Below are positions 27,501 to 35,284 of a stretch of 64,000 bases of DNA, piece after piece. The stretch's first letter is position 1. Every line of letters begins with the position of its first letter. The notes beneath the pieces are model-generated. The model had not been told where the DNA came from. It worked only from the letters and a program-made list of their open reading frames with translations, and searched no databases. A program made the translations under genes and the position numbers. The stretch comes from Schauerella fraxinea (GTDB taxonomy: Bacteria; Pseudomonadota; Gammaproteobacteria; Burkholderiales; Burkholderiaceae_B), in contig JAVDKK010000001.1 of the NCBI GenBank assembly GCA_030849945.1, positions 1,922,001 to 1,986,000 of the forward strand, in the 5' to 3' direction.

Positions 27501-27979
27501 TGGCTCACGCCTGGCTTGCTCGCATCGGACAGGACGGCATGGACCGCTGGCCCGCCGCCACGCTTGCGGGCTACGGCGGCCAACTCGAACGCCAGCTCAC
27601 GCGGGCCGGCGTGCCCGCCGCCCACGCCGAGGAATCCGCGCAAGCGGTCATGGAAACCCTTCTGGCCACGCTCAGTCACGAGCGCGGTCGCTGGCTGCTC
27701 TCGCAAGCCGGCGCCCGGCGTGAATGGCCGCTGATCGATGCGGCCGGCAAGGTCTCGGTAATCGATCTGGCGTTGAGCACCGAAGCGGGCTGGTTGATCG
27801 TCGACTACAAAACCGGCCGTCAGCATCCCGGCGAAAGCGAAGCGGCGTTTGCCGACCGCATGCGTGCCCGGCACGGCGACCAACTGGCGCGGTACTGCGC
27901 CCAGGTCACGGCACTCGATGGCCGTCCAGCTAGGGCAGCGCTGTATTTTCCGCGCGCGGGCGCGTGGATCGACGTGTGA
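24554..27979 (+). CDS. UvrD/AddA-like helicase-nuclease (exonuclease V beta-type)
   Basis: This 1141-residue superfamily 1A helicase carries a C-terminal RecB-type nuclease. Walker A is QAPAGSGKTE (44-49), followed by motif Ia in AITFTRKAASEM. Walker B is LLIDEFQDTSQTQ near residue 426, and motif III LVGDPMQSIYRFRKAE and motif V MTMHKSKGLQF (near 787) follow. The nuclease motif is LIVDYKTGR near 1082. It begins with GTG at 24554, whose last two bases lie in the TGA stop of the upstream gene, so the two are translationally coupled and probably form a complex for recombinational repair. The 3' end overlaps the convergent AraC gene by 50 bases. Confidence 0.93.
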   Translation: MSESLYPHQDDSASVQPEERLPQDHAARLAALDPSGSFLVQAPAGSGKTELLTDRILALLPTVTRPEEIVAITFTRKAASEMHARVLHKLQQAHSGPAPEGGNARRSWLLARAALAHDAEQGWRLLDHPARLSIRTIDSFCAGLIRAMPWLSALGGMPAIVDDAREHFAAAAEATLALADNFEAVRTLLAHLDVDVTAARDAIAGMLGQRDQWLPLLAHAEDRDAVEAALAEAVEEDIARVYDAMPQGWAQSLSGPARMAAAALDALGDPAHKLAALRDWEHDLPADAAALPMWTAVADLLLTAQGGLRSPKGVNKNLGFPAGSAHKTPFTQWLEAAAGNPHASRWVPLLDGVRHVPPPFLSDAQWEVLSAQMMALRIAVAQLRMRFAETGEVDFIEIAQRAAMALGSADEPGELLLKLDATIRHLLIDEFQDTSQTQIDLLATLTSGWQEHDGRTLFLVGDPMQSIYRFRKAEVGLFLKVRDEGLGLLTPKFLQLTDNFRSQAGIVDWVNRNFHGIMPARDDAPSGAIAYAKSTPFHAALEGDAVSFAAAWSGEDAVLTERQAQAHVIDLIDRTRAQYGSDHRIAILVRARGHLGGLARALTARGIRSRAVDLVQLGARPAVADLIQLMRAQAHPGDRMAWLSVLRAPWCGLTLNSLEALFGEDHHTPIPALIAAALKGEGSNSDAQRVLTAPEFARLQRVAHILLDDDNASGALPMAAALQRTWQRLGGAALYGGAAAEHDVESLLMLIERLAPHGGLDAERLDAAVQRLYANPDPAESDVVDIMTMHKSKGLQFDTVVLYGLHRAPRSDQSPLVRIEQSGGRVLFGPIKARADQEADPISRYLAMREKQRAEYETDRLLYVAATRAKQRLHLIAHVSLDNASGAPKAPAASSLLARLWPSLQCEAPPTNGDAPQAGEVVDVVAPPGQPLSRIDDALVAALASQDDARNRWRDAQSPLRYAGGDRSAWRTESTFDAAIGTLAHAWLARIGQDGMDRWPAATLAGYGGQLERQLTRAGVPAAHAEESAQAVMETLLATLSHERGRWLLSQAGARREWPLIDAAGKVSVIDLALSTEAGWLIVDYKTGRQHPGESEAAFADRMRARHGDQLARYCAQVTALDGRPARAALYFPRAGAWIDV

Positions 27980-28952
27980 GGGCAGGCGTCACGCCCACTC
28001 GGGCACCCGCCATCCGCACATCGCTGGGCGTCGCCCCGAAGTAGCCGCTGAATGCGCGGCTGAAGTGGGCGGCCGAGGTAAATCCACATTGCCAGGCAAT
28101 GTCCTGAACGGACATGGGAACGATTGCAGGGCCGTGCAAGAGTTGCCGCGCGCGTTCCAGGCGCTCGGCCTGGATGTAGCGCATCACCGATAGCCCGCTG
28201 TCGCGAAAGAGCCGCTGCAGGTGCTTGGAAGAGATATGCACCGCACTGGCGACCTCGGCGATGTCGAGTGCCGGATGCCCGAGATGCTCGGCGATGTGCT
28301 GCTTCGCGCGTTGGATCAACACTGGTGCGCTACGGCGAGTGACCGGCGCGCCGGTCGTGCTCAGTATGGCGTCGAGCAGGGTAAGCAACTGCCCGCCCAT
28401 CAGATCGCGAATGCCGCGGCTGGGGGCGTCGGCCTGGCGCGCAATGGACTGAATCAGATCCATCGTGGCGAGCCTGTCGGGCGCGATCATGGCGGGCACC
28501 GCGATGCCATCCAGTGAATCCCGCAAGCCCCGATCACGCAAGACGGTTTTCGATACGCGCAATACGGTCATGTGCCCCGACTCGGGGAACGATTCGGAAA
28601 AGGCACGCGCCGGATCGAGCAAAAAGAGACTGCCCGATTGAAAGCGTTGCCGGTCGCCGCCTTGTTCGATATCCACGTAGCCGGCCGTCATGATTTTCAG
28701 AAACAGCCAGTCGCTATCGTCGGCCAGGCTTGACCGAGCGGGCGCCAGCGTGATCGAAGCCATGCCGGCTTGCGTCACGCTCACGTTGCCGAGCATCCAG
28801 CCGCGTGCAAACGATTCCGACGGCCGGGCGGTGTCGAAGGTGCACGACAAACCATGGTGTTTGATCAGCGCCGCCTTCCAGGCGGCACCGGCATCCGACC
28901 CGAGGTCGAACTTCAGTACATCGGTTTCCGAGCGCATGCGGGGTGTTTCCAT
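27930..28952 (-). CDS. AraC-family transcriptional regulator
   Basis: This 340-residue regulator has an N-terminal cupin-like/AraC-binding domain of the AraC-binding-like-domain type and a C-terminal double helix-turn-helix (LDIAEVASAVHISSKHLQRL and the second helix pair VQDIAWQCGFTSAAHFSRAF, about 245-315). It begins 36 bases after the stop of the ECF sigma factor gene on the same strand, so the two may be co-transcribed. Its last 50 bases overlap the end of the helicase gene on the other strand. A link to the GMC oxidoreductase across the divergent promoter is plausible but unproven. Confidence 0.9.
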   Translation of the reverse strand: METPRMRSETDVLKFDLGSDAGAAWKAALIKHHGLSCTFDTARPSESFARGWMLGNVSVTQAGMASITLAPARSSLADDSDWLFLKIMTAGYVDIEQGGDRQRFQSGSLFLLDPARAFSESFPESGHMTVLRVSKTVLRDRGLRDSLDGIAVPAMIAPDRLATMDLIQSIARQADAPSRGIRDLMGGQLLTLLDAILSTTGAPVTRRSAPVLIQRAKQHIAEHLGHPALDIAEVASAVHISSKHLQRLFRDSGLSVMRYIQAERLERARQLLHGPAIVPMSVQDIAWQCGFTSAAHFSRAFSGYFGATPSDVRMAGARVGVTPALTRRSTRPRAENTALP

Positions 28953-28988
28953 AAGGGGAAACGACGCGCTGCGGCCGTCTCGGTGGCA

Positions 28989-29492
28989 CTACGGGGACTC
29001 GGGTGCGGCAATGGCCCGCCGGGCACGAGCAAGGCGGCTCATGATCGTGCCGATAGGAACACCCAAACGCGCTGCGGTCTCCCGGTAATTCAAGCCTTCT
29101 ATCGATACCAGGCGCACGACAGCACGTTGCCCAATCGGTAACTGCGTCGCGCGGTCCAACAGCTGACGGTACATCATTGCGGCGTCAGGCGCTGTAGCAA
29201 GCGGATCCGCCACGTTCTGATGAACATCGTCATCCCAGGCGACCCGAAAGCGATTGCGCACCCCGCGCGTACGCAATTCGTCGATCCAGGCGGTGCGCAC
29301 GATCGCGTACATCCATTTCAGCGTGTGGCATCCCACGCGGTGCTGCGCGGGCGCTTCGAGTGCGCGCACGAACGCCGCCTGCACGAGATCCTCCGCGTCG
29401 TGACGATCGCCCGACAGGCGTAACGCAAAGGCGCGAAGTCGGGGCAGCATCACCGGCACATCGCAGGGAAGACGGGTGTCGTCGGCAGTCAT
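28989..29492 (-). CDS. ECF-type RNA polymerase sigma factor
   Basis: This 167-residue sigma-70 family protein has region 2 (RLRAFALRLSGDRHDAEDLVQ and the following MYAIVRTAWIDELR) and region 4 (LNYRETAARLGVPIGTIMSRLARARR) but no region 3 or region 1. No anti-sigma gene is adjacent: the AraC gene follows and a GMC oxidoreductase lies divergently. A likely target promoter (GGGAAT-N17-CGTT) lies at 29605-29631 ahead of the GMC gene. The signal it answers is unknown. Confidence 0.92.
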   Translation of the reverse strand: MTADDTRLPCDVPVMLPRLRAFALRLSGDRHDAEDLVQAAFVRALEAPAQHRVGCHTLKWMYAIVRTAWIDELRTRGVRNRFRVAWDDDVHQNVADPLATAPDAAMMYRQLLDRATQLPIGQRAVVRLVSIEGLNYRETAARLGVPIGTIMSRLARARRAIAAPESP

Positions 29493-29604
29493 GGCGTGGG
29501 GTAGACCTAAATCGGTGAAGCGAAGAGCTTAAGGGCGTGCGCGTGCCAGCGCTTGCCTCGGAGGCGCAAGCAGCATGTCGGACAGGCGCAACACCGTGTG
29601 GCGG

Positions 29605-29631
29605 GGGAATAAAGCGCCGAATCCCCGCGTT
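29605..29631 (+). promoter_or_regulatory. Candidate ECF sigma-dependent promoter of the GMC gene
   Basis: GGGAAT at 29605-29610 (continuing AAA) and CGTT at 29628-29631 are spaced by 17 bases, a layout typical of ECF sigma promoters (GGAA-type -35, CGTT-type -10). It is oriented toward the GMC oxidoreductase start at 29692. The match is by eye only. Confidence 0.4.
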
Positions 29632-29691
29632 AAGGAGTCATGCGCATATCGCATTCATCTTCCTCATGACATCTTCTGCACAGGTTTTCCC

Positions 29692-31314
29692 ATGTTCACT
29701 ACTTCCCAACACACCGCGACCGACGTGACCTTGCATGTTCCGCCTTACTACGCCGTGTTGCCGGATATCGCGCAGGACACTTACGATTTCATCGTGTGCG
29801 GTTCCGGCTCATCCGGATCGGTCGTGGCCCGGCGCCTGGCCGAGAATCCCGATGTGTCGGTACTGTTGCTCGAAGCGGGCGGCGACGACTCGGCCCCTGA
29901 GGTCACCGAAGCCGGCGCGTGGCCGGCCAACCTGGGGTCGGTGCGCGACTGGCAGTTTCAGGCGCAATCCGCCCCAACCCTCAACGGCCGCGCGTTGTCG
30001 ATGAACATGGGCCGCGTGCTGGGTGGCGGCTCGAGCATCAACGCGATGCAATGGGCCCGTGGCCATCGCAGCGACTGGGATCACTTTGCCGAGCAAGCAG
30101 GCGACCCCGGCTGGAACTACACATCGGTGCTCGACATTTATCGGCGGATCGAAGATTGGCAAGGCGCGGGGGATCCCACCCGACGCGGCAGCGACGGTTT
30201 GCTCTTCGTGCAGCCCGTGCCGCAGCCGAAACCCATTGCCCATGCCATGCTCGCGAGTACGGCCGCAGCCGGTATCCCCAATCACGATGCGCAAAACGGC
30301 GCGTTGATGGAGGGCACCGGCGGCAGCTCATTGGCCGACGTGCGCATGAGAGAAGGCAAGCGCTTGTCGATCTTTCGCAGCTATATCTGGTCGCGCGTCA
30401 ATCATCCAAACCTCACGGTGCTGACCGGCGCCGTGGTCGCCCGCGTCACCTTCGAAGGTAAACGGGCTACCGGCGTGCAGTGCATGGTCGGCACCCGGCC
30501 GTTTACCTTCAAAGCCACGGAAGAGATCATCTTGTCTCTGGGTGCCGTTCATACGCCCAAGGTACTGATGCAGTCTGGCGTGGGCGACGCCACGCAATTG
30601 GAAGCACTCGGTATTCGGATGGTTCAGCATCTGCCAGGTGTGGGGCAGAACTTTCAGGATCACGTGGCGGTAATGGGCTGCATCTGGGAATACCGCGACA
30701 CGCCCCCGGTGTCCAATCCCGATGTGCAGGCCAATCTTTTCTGGCGCAGCGAAGATGCGCTCGGTACGCCCGATGTGCAAATCATGCAGGTGGGGATTCC
30801 GCTGGCAAGCGCCGAGGTCGCGGCGCGATATGACATTCCGGCCACCTCGTGGTCGCTGTTGCCCACCTTGGTGCGTCCGCAGAGTACCGGGCACTTGCAG
30901 CTCACCGGCCCCGCGCCGAGCGATCCTATTCGGATTCACGCCAACAGCCTGTCGGATCCCGCCGATATGAAGGCGCTTCTGGCTGCCGTCGACGTGGCGC
31001 GCGACATCGGCAACTCCGCCGCCATGCGCCCGTTCGTCAAGCGCGAGGTCACGCCCGGCGCCTTGAGCCGCCCGGACATGGAAACATTTATTCGGGATGC
31101 GGCCAGCTCCGTCTGGCACCAAACCTGCACCGCCAAAATGGGGCGCGATGCGATGTCCGTCGTCGACAGAACCCTGAAGGTGTACGGCATCGATAACCTG
31201 CGCGTCGCCGACGGTTCCATCCTGCCGCGCATCACCACGGGCAACACCATGGCGCCCTGCGTCATCATCGGCGAGCGCGCGGCCGAGATGATCAAGACCG
31301 CCCATCGCATTTAA
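29692..31314 (+). CDS. GMC family FAD oxidoreductase (choline/alcohol dehydrogenase-like)
   Basis: This 540-residue glucose-methanol-choline oxidoreductase oxidises an alcohol or polyol with FAD. The FAD-binding motif is FIVCGSGSSGSVVARRLAE with ALLLEAGG-type strand 2 (VLLLEAGGDD). GMC signature 1 lies at GRVLGGGSSINAMQWARGH and signature 2 around LGAVHTPKVLMQSGVGD. The C-terminal active-site His and Asn are in SSVWHQTCTAKMG and ITTGNTMAPCVIIGERAAEMI. The start is the ATG at 29692 (MFTTSQHT); a longer frame reaches 29575 but would run across the candidate ECF promoter. The cupin gene follows 16 bases later. There is no signal peptide, so it is probably cytoplasmic. The substrate is unknown. 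Confidence 0.93.
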   Translation: MFTTSQHTATDVTLHVPPYYAVLPDIAQDTYDFIVCGSGSSGSVVARRLAENPDVSVLLLEAGGDDSAPEVTEAGAWPANLGSVRDWQFQAQSAPTLNGRALSMNMGRVLGGGSSINAMQWARGHRSDWDHFAEQAGDPGWNYTSVLDIYRRIEDWQGAGDPTRRGSDGLLFVQPVPQPKPIAHAMLASTAAAGIPNHDAQNGALMEGTGGSSLADVRMREGKRLSIFRSYIWSRVNHPNLTVLTGAVVARVTFEGKRATGVQCMVGTRPFTFKATEEIILSLGAVHTPKVLMQSGVGDATQLEALGIRMVQHLPGVGQNFQDHVAVMGCIWEYRDTPPVSNPDVQANLFWRSEDALGTPDVQIMQVGIPLASAEVAARYDIPATSWSLLPTLVRPQSTGHLQLTGPAPSDPIRIHANSLSDPADMKALLAAVDVARDIGNSAAMRPFVKREVTPGALSRPDMETFIRDAASSVWHQTCTAKMGRDAMSVVDRTLKVYGIDNLRVADGSILPRITTGNTMAPCVIIGERAAEMIKTAHRI

Positions 31315-31330
31315 GGGTTCCATCACGACG

Positions 31331-31861
31331 ATGACCTCATCAATCGCACAACAAGACACCGCCACCATGCCAGCACTCAAGATTCGCCACAGCACGCAAC
31401 CGGCCGACTATGCCTTCTTGGGCGCTCGCGTCCGTATCCTGCTGTCGGGCGACCATACCGGCGGGCAATTTTCACTGCTGGATGGCACGCTTCCCTCAGG
31501 CAGCGACAGCGGCATGCACATCCATCGCCACGAAGACGAATCCATCCATCTGGTTGCAGGCGAGCTCGAAGTCACGATCGGCGAACGGACGTCGTATCTC
31601 TCGGCGGGCGATTCGTGCTTTACGCCGCGCGGCACGCCGCAACGCGTGCGCAATCTGAGCGATCTGCCGGCCAAGGTCGTCATCGTGATGACGCCGGGCG
31701 GTCATGACCGATTTGTCGCGCAAGCGGGTGAACGCTTGGCGCCCGGGCAGCGCCTGCCGGATGTCGTACCGCTCAGTCGCCCAGCGCGGGAGCAGTTTCT
31801 GACAGTGGCCTCGGCCTATGGTGTGGACATGGTTCCCGCCCCGGAGATGCTGTACGGCTGA
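31331..31861 (+). CDS. Cupin-domain protein
   Basis: This small single-domain cupin has 176 residues. Cupin motif 1 is GMHIHRHEDESIHLVAGELEV (His-x-His, Glu, with the fourth ligand later) and motif 2 is GDSCFTPRGTPQRVRN, which has Pro-Arg-Gly-Thr-Pro where the second metal His often lies, so metal binding may be weak. It is co-transcribed with the GMC oxidoreductase (16-base gap). It may be an isomerase, a dioxygenase or a binding protein for the same metabolite; the reaction cannot be told. Confidence 0.88.
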   Translation: MTSSIAQQDTATMPALKIRHSTQPADYAFLGARVRILLSGDHTGGQFSLLDGTLPSGSDSGMHIHRHEDESIHLVAGELEVTIGERTSYLSAGDSCFTPRGTPQRVRNLSDLPAKVVIVMTPGGHDRFVAQAGERLAPGQRLPDVVPLSRPAREQFLTVASAYGVDMVPAPEMLYG

Positions 31862-31932
31862 GTGTAAAACCCCGGCGCTTGGCGCCGGCGCCGTGCAGGG
31901 ATGGGGCCAAAGCAGCCCTCGCGCCGCTCTGT

Positions 31933-31938
31933 TAGAAT
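31933..31938 (+). promoter_or_regulatory. -10 element of the SRP RNA gene
   Basis: TAGAAT lies 7 bases before the predicted 5' end of the 4.5S RNA. No good -35 hexamer is visible at the usual distance. Confidence 0.5.
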
Positions 31939-31945
31939 TCACCCC

Positions 31946-32040
31946 GGCGGGCCCCTTCGCATGGTCCGGCGGTGAAACTGGTCAGGTCGGGAACGAAGCA
32001 GCCATAGTCGCTTAGGGTCAGTGCCGGAGTAAGGCTCGCC
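31946..32040 (+). ncRNA. ffs: Signal recognition particle RNA (4.5S)
   Basis: This is the small bacterial SRP RNA, partner of Ffh. The ends pair (GGCGGGCC at 31946-31953 with GGCTCGCC at 32033-32040, one G-U). The apical domain has the conserved sequences GGTCAGGTC, the GGAA tetraloop (31990-31993) and GAAGCAGCC. The 95-base length is typical. It lies 95 bases upstream of dnaX, an arrangement I recall from Burkholderiales and other proteobacteria. Confidence 0.96.
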
Positions 32041-32135
32041 ACCTTCGTTGTCCGATTTTCAAGGGCGCGAAGCATCCATCCGCTTTTCAAAGCGCCGCGC
32101 TGCAAGCGGCACGTCATTGGCTCTACAATCACGCC

Positions 32136-34898
32136 ATGACTTATCTCGTACTGGCCCGCAAATACCGGCCGCGATCCTTCGATACCCTCATTGGACAGGA
32201 CCACGTGGTCCGCGCATTGACGCACGCGCTCACCACGCAGCGGCTGCACCATGCGTGGCTATTCACGGGCACGCGGGGCGTCGGCAAGACGACGTTGTCG
32301 CGAATCCTGGCCAAGTCGCTCAATTGCGAAACCGGCATCACGGCCACACCCTGTGGCGTTTGCCGTGCGTGTACCGAGATCGACGCGGGCCGTTTCGTCG
32401 ACTACCTCGAGCTCGACGCGGCGTCCAATCGCGGCGTGGACGAGATGACCCAGTTGCTGGAGCAGGCCGTGTACGCGCCCAGCGCCGGCCGCTACAAGGT
32501 CTACATGATCGACGAAGTGCACATGCTCACCGGGCATGCGTTCAACGCGATGCTGAAAACGCTCGAAGAGCCGCCGCCACACGTCAAATTTATCCTGGCC
32601 ACCACCGATCCGCAAAAGATCCCGGTGACGGTGCTGTCGCGTTGCCTGCAATTCAACTTGAAACAGATGCCGCCCGAATCGATCGTGGGCCATCTGCAGG
32701 AAGTATTGAGCCAGGAAGAAATCGCCGCCGAAACGCCCGCGTTGCGTCTGATTGCGCAAGCGGCCGGGGGCTCGATGCGCGATGCGCTGTCGCTCACTGA
32801 TCAAGCCATTGCCTACAGCGCCGGCAATCTCACCGACGACGCGGTACGCGGCATGTTGGGCACGATCGACCAACGCCATCTGGTGCGTTTGCTCGAAGCC
32901 TTGGCCAGCCAGGAAGCGTCGGCCGTGCTCGATATCGCCAATGAGTTGTCCACGCGCGGGCTGTCGTACAGCGGCGCGTTGGCCGATCTGGCCGTGCTGC
33001 TCTCGCGCGTCGCGATCGAGCAGCGCGTGCCCGGCGTCACCTCCAACGAGGATCCCGTGGCTGGCGACATCGTGCGCCTGGCCACGTTGCTGCATCCCGA
33101 TCGCCTGCAATTGTTCTATTCCGTGGCGGTGCACAGCCGCAGCGAGCTTGCGCTGGCGCCTGACGAGTACGCCGGTTTCGTGATGGCGTGCCTGCGCATG
33201 CTGGCCTTGGCAGGAGAGGGCGAAGACGGCCCGATGCCGACGCCGCCGCCCGCCGGACGCAAGCCAGCGAGCGCGACCAGTACGCCGAGCGCAGAGGCGC
33301 CTGCGGCAGCTTCCGCACCTGCGGCAGTGGCTGCGCCCGTCAATGCCGCTGCGGCTGCGGCGATTGCTGCTGAGCCTCAATCGGCGCAGCCGGCATCTGC
33401 TGATGCGTTGCCAGTCAACTCGACATCGGTCGCGCCGGTAGCGTCAGCCGCCGTCGCGCCGCAATCACCCTCGGCCCCTGTGGCCGCTGCGGCGCCTGCC
33501 GCCGTGAGCGCACCCGCTCCAGCCGATGCTAGCGCCGCCGTTGCCGCACCCGTTCGAGCCGCAGCGCCCGTTGCCGCGACGCCCAAGCCTATTGCCGCTG
33601 CACCACAGTCTCAAACCGAGCCGGTACAGCCACCGCCTTGGGATGTGGGTGGCTCCAAGATGGATCCAGGCGTGCCGGTGGGCGAAGCCTCCGTTACTGC
33701 TACCGAACCCGCGCCGGCCGAGCCGCCGCCCGAACCGATTGACGCCACGCTGCGCGATCCGGAACCGTTGGCAGGCGTGCCGACCGCGTCGGCCGCTGGC
33801 GTCGATCCATCCGCGCAAGCCGTTGCTGCAGCCAAAGCGGCCGCGGCGGCGGCTGCTGCCCGACCCTTGGACGATGGTCCGTCATCCACGCCCGAGGTTA
33901 TCGCTGCAGAAGCAAAACCGAGTGTGGCACCTGCCGAAGTGGCGCCTGCTGCAGCGGTGCCTGCTGAAGTGGTGACTGCGGAAGTGGCACCTGCCGAAGT
34001 GGCGTCAGCATCTGCGCCTGCCGCAGCACCCGTTGCCGTCGCCGCGCCCCAGCCTGCCACCGCCCCGAGTGCGGTAACTGTGGCCGCTACCCCCGATCTT
34101 GGCGCGGCCTCGCCCGCACAGCAGACGACCGCGCCCGAGCCCGTCGTGATTCCGAGTGTGGCGGAAGTGGTCGCCACGCCTGCGCCGCCTACGGCCGTGC
34201 CGGTCACCGACGATGGCCCGCCGTCGTGGGTCGACGAAGCCATCCCCGATGATGAGGACGGCTACACGGCGCCTCCGGGCCGTTCAGGCAGCGACGACGA
34301 TCTCGATATGCGTTTCGGTCAGGACGACAACGCGTTCATGTCGAGCGCGGACGATGACGATGATTTCGAGACGCTGGCTGACGCCTCCGCCATGCCCGAG
34401 CCGGTTCGAGGCGCCGCGACGCCCGCATCGGCGCCGTTGGCCGGCCGTCCCATTGCGCCGCCGGTGCGCCGCGCCCGCAAGGGTTCGACCCCGCGCCTGA
34501 CCGACATGACCTCGGCCAATTGGCCTGCCCTGGCAGCGGTCTTGCCGGTGACCGGTTTGGCGGCCGAAGTGGCGCGTCAGAGCGAGTGGTCGGGCGTGAC
34601 GGGTAATACCGTTACGCTGCGGATCGCGGTGAAAACCTTGGCCGACAGTGCCAGCCGCGTGCGCTTGCAGACCGTATTGTGCGAACATTTCGGTCAGGCG
34701 GTGCTGCTGGACGTGATTCTTGGCGCCACCGGCGACGAGACGGCCCATGCGGTCGAAAAATCGGTGCGCGCGGCGCAGCAAGTCGAAGCCGAACAAGCAG
34801 TGGCCAACGATCCGTTCGTTTGCGCCCTGGTCGCGGATTTCGGGGGCCGTGTGGTCCCCGATTCCATACGGTACGTGGACGCGGCTCGGGCTGCCTGA
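32136..34898 (+). CDS. dnaX: DNA polymerase III subunit gamma/tau
   Basis: This clamp-loader ATPase ties together the replisome polymerases. It has 920 residues. The AAA+ domain has Walker A GTRGVGKT (45-52), the zinc-binding cysteines C64, C73, C76 and C79, and Walker B YMIDEVHML. After the collar domain III (to about residue 365) comes a linker of nearly 400 residues made mostly of Ala, Pro, Val, Glu and Ser (about 370-760). A C-terminal tau domain follows (about 780-915, with TDMTSANWPALAAVLPVTGL). E. coli tau is 643 residues, so the linker accounts for the extra size. I saw no A-rich slippery heptamer near the gamma/tau boundary. It is followed by ybaB and recR, the classical order. Confidence 0.97.
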   Translation: MTYLVLARKYRPRSFDTLIGQDHVVRALTHALTTQRLHHAWLFTGTRGVGKTTLSRILAKSLNCETGITATPCGVCRACTEIDAGRFVDYLELDAASNRGVDEMTQLLEQAVYAPSAGRYKVYMIDEVHMLTGHAFNAMLKTLEEPPPHVKFILATTDPQKIPVTVLSRCLQFNLKQMPPESIVGHLQEVLSQEEIAAETPALRLIAQAAGGSMRDALSLTDQAIAYSAGNLTDDAVRGMLGTIDQRHLVRLLEALASQEASAVLDIANELSTRGLSYSGALADLAVLLSRVAIEQRVPGVTSNEDPVAGDIVRLATLLHPDRLQLFYSVAVHSRSELALAPDEYAGFVMACLRMLALAGEGEDGPMPTPPPAGRKPASATSTPSAEAPAAASAPAAVAAPVNAAAAAAIAAEPQSAQPASADALPVNSTSVAPVASAAVAPQSPSAPVAAAAPAAVSAPAPADASAAVAAPVRAAAPVAATPKPIAAAPQSQTEPVQPPPWDVGGSKMDPGVPVGEASVTATEPAPAEPPPEPIDATLRDPEPLAGVPTASAAGVDPSAQAVAAAKAAAAAAAARPLDDGPSSTPEVIAAEAKPSVAPAEVAPAAAVPAEVVTAEVAPAEVASASAPAAAPVAVAAPQPATAPSAVTVAATPDLGAASPAQQTTAPEPVVIPSVAEVVATPAPPTAVPVTDDGPPSWVDEAIPDDEDGYTAPPGRSGSDDDLDMRFGQDDNAFMSSADDDDDFETLADASAMPEPVRGAATPASAPLAGRPIAPPVRRARKGSTPRLTDMTSANWPALAAVLPVTGLAAEVARQSEWSGVTGNTVTLRIAVKTLADSASRVRLQTVLCEHFGQAVLLDVILGATGDETAHAVEKSVRAAQQVEAEQAVANDPFVCALVADFGGRVVPDSIRYVDAARAA

Positions 34899-34956
34899 GC
34901 TCGCGTAACCGTCATCTCTTTTTTAAATACATTCATTTTCCGAGGACGCTCCCATC

Positions 34957-35283
34957 ATGATGAAAGGACAACTTGCCGGTCTGATGCGCCAAGCACAGCA
35001 GATGCAGGAAAACATGAAGAAGGCGCAAGACGCCCTCGCGGACATTCTGGTCGAAGGTGCCTCGGGCGGCGGTCTGGTCAAGGTCACGATGACCTGCCGT
35101 CACGACGTCAAGCGCGTCGTGATCGACCCCAGCCTGTTGGGCGACGATAAAGACATGATCGAAGATCTGGTTGCCGCGGCATTCAACGATGCGCTGCGCA
35201 AGGCCGAAGCCACGTCGTCGGAGAAGATGGCTGGCGTTACCGCTGGCATGCCGTTGCCGCCGGGAATGAAGCTGCCGTTCTGA
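34957..35283 (+). CDS. ybaB: YbaB/EbfC family nucleoid-associated protein
   Basis: This is a small DNA-binding nucleoid protein of 108 residues. The N-terminal helix GQLAGLMRQAQQMQENMKKAQ and the central GGGLVKVTM strand are characteristic. The two Met codons at 34957 and 34960 are both possible starts. It lies between dnaX and recR, with 58 bases after dnaX and one base before recR, the conserved dnaX-ybaB-recR operon. Confidence 0.96.
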   Translation: MMKGQLAGLMRQAQQMQENMKKAQDALADILVEGASGGGLVKVTMTCRHDVKRVVIDPSLLGDDKDMIEDLVAAAFNDALRKAEATSSEKMAGVTAGMPLPPGMKLPF

Positions 35284-35284
35284 T

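Noticed and set aside
31871..31893. GC-rich inverted repeat after the cupin gene as a terminator
   Set aside because: The stem can pair in several registers and has no T run after it, so I could not support a terminator.
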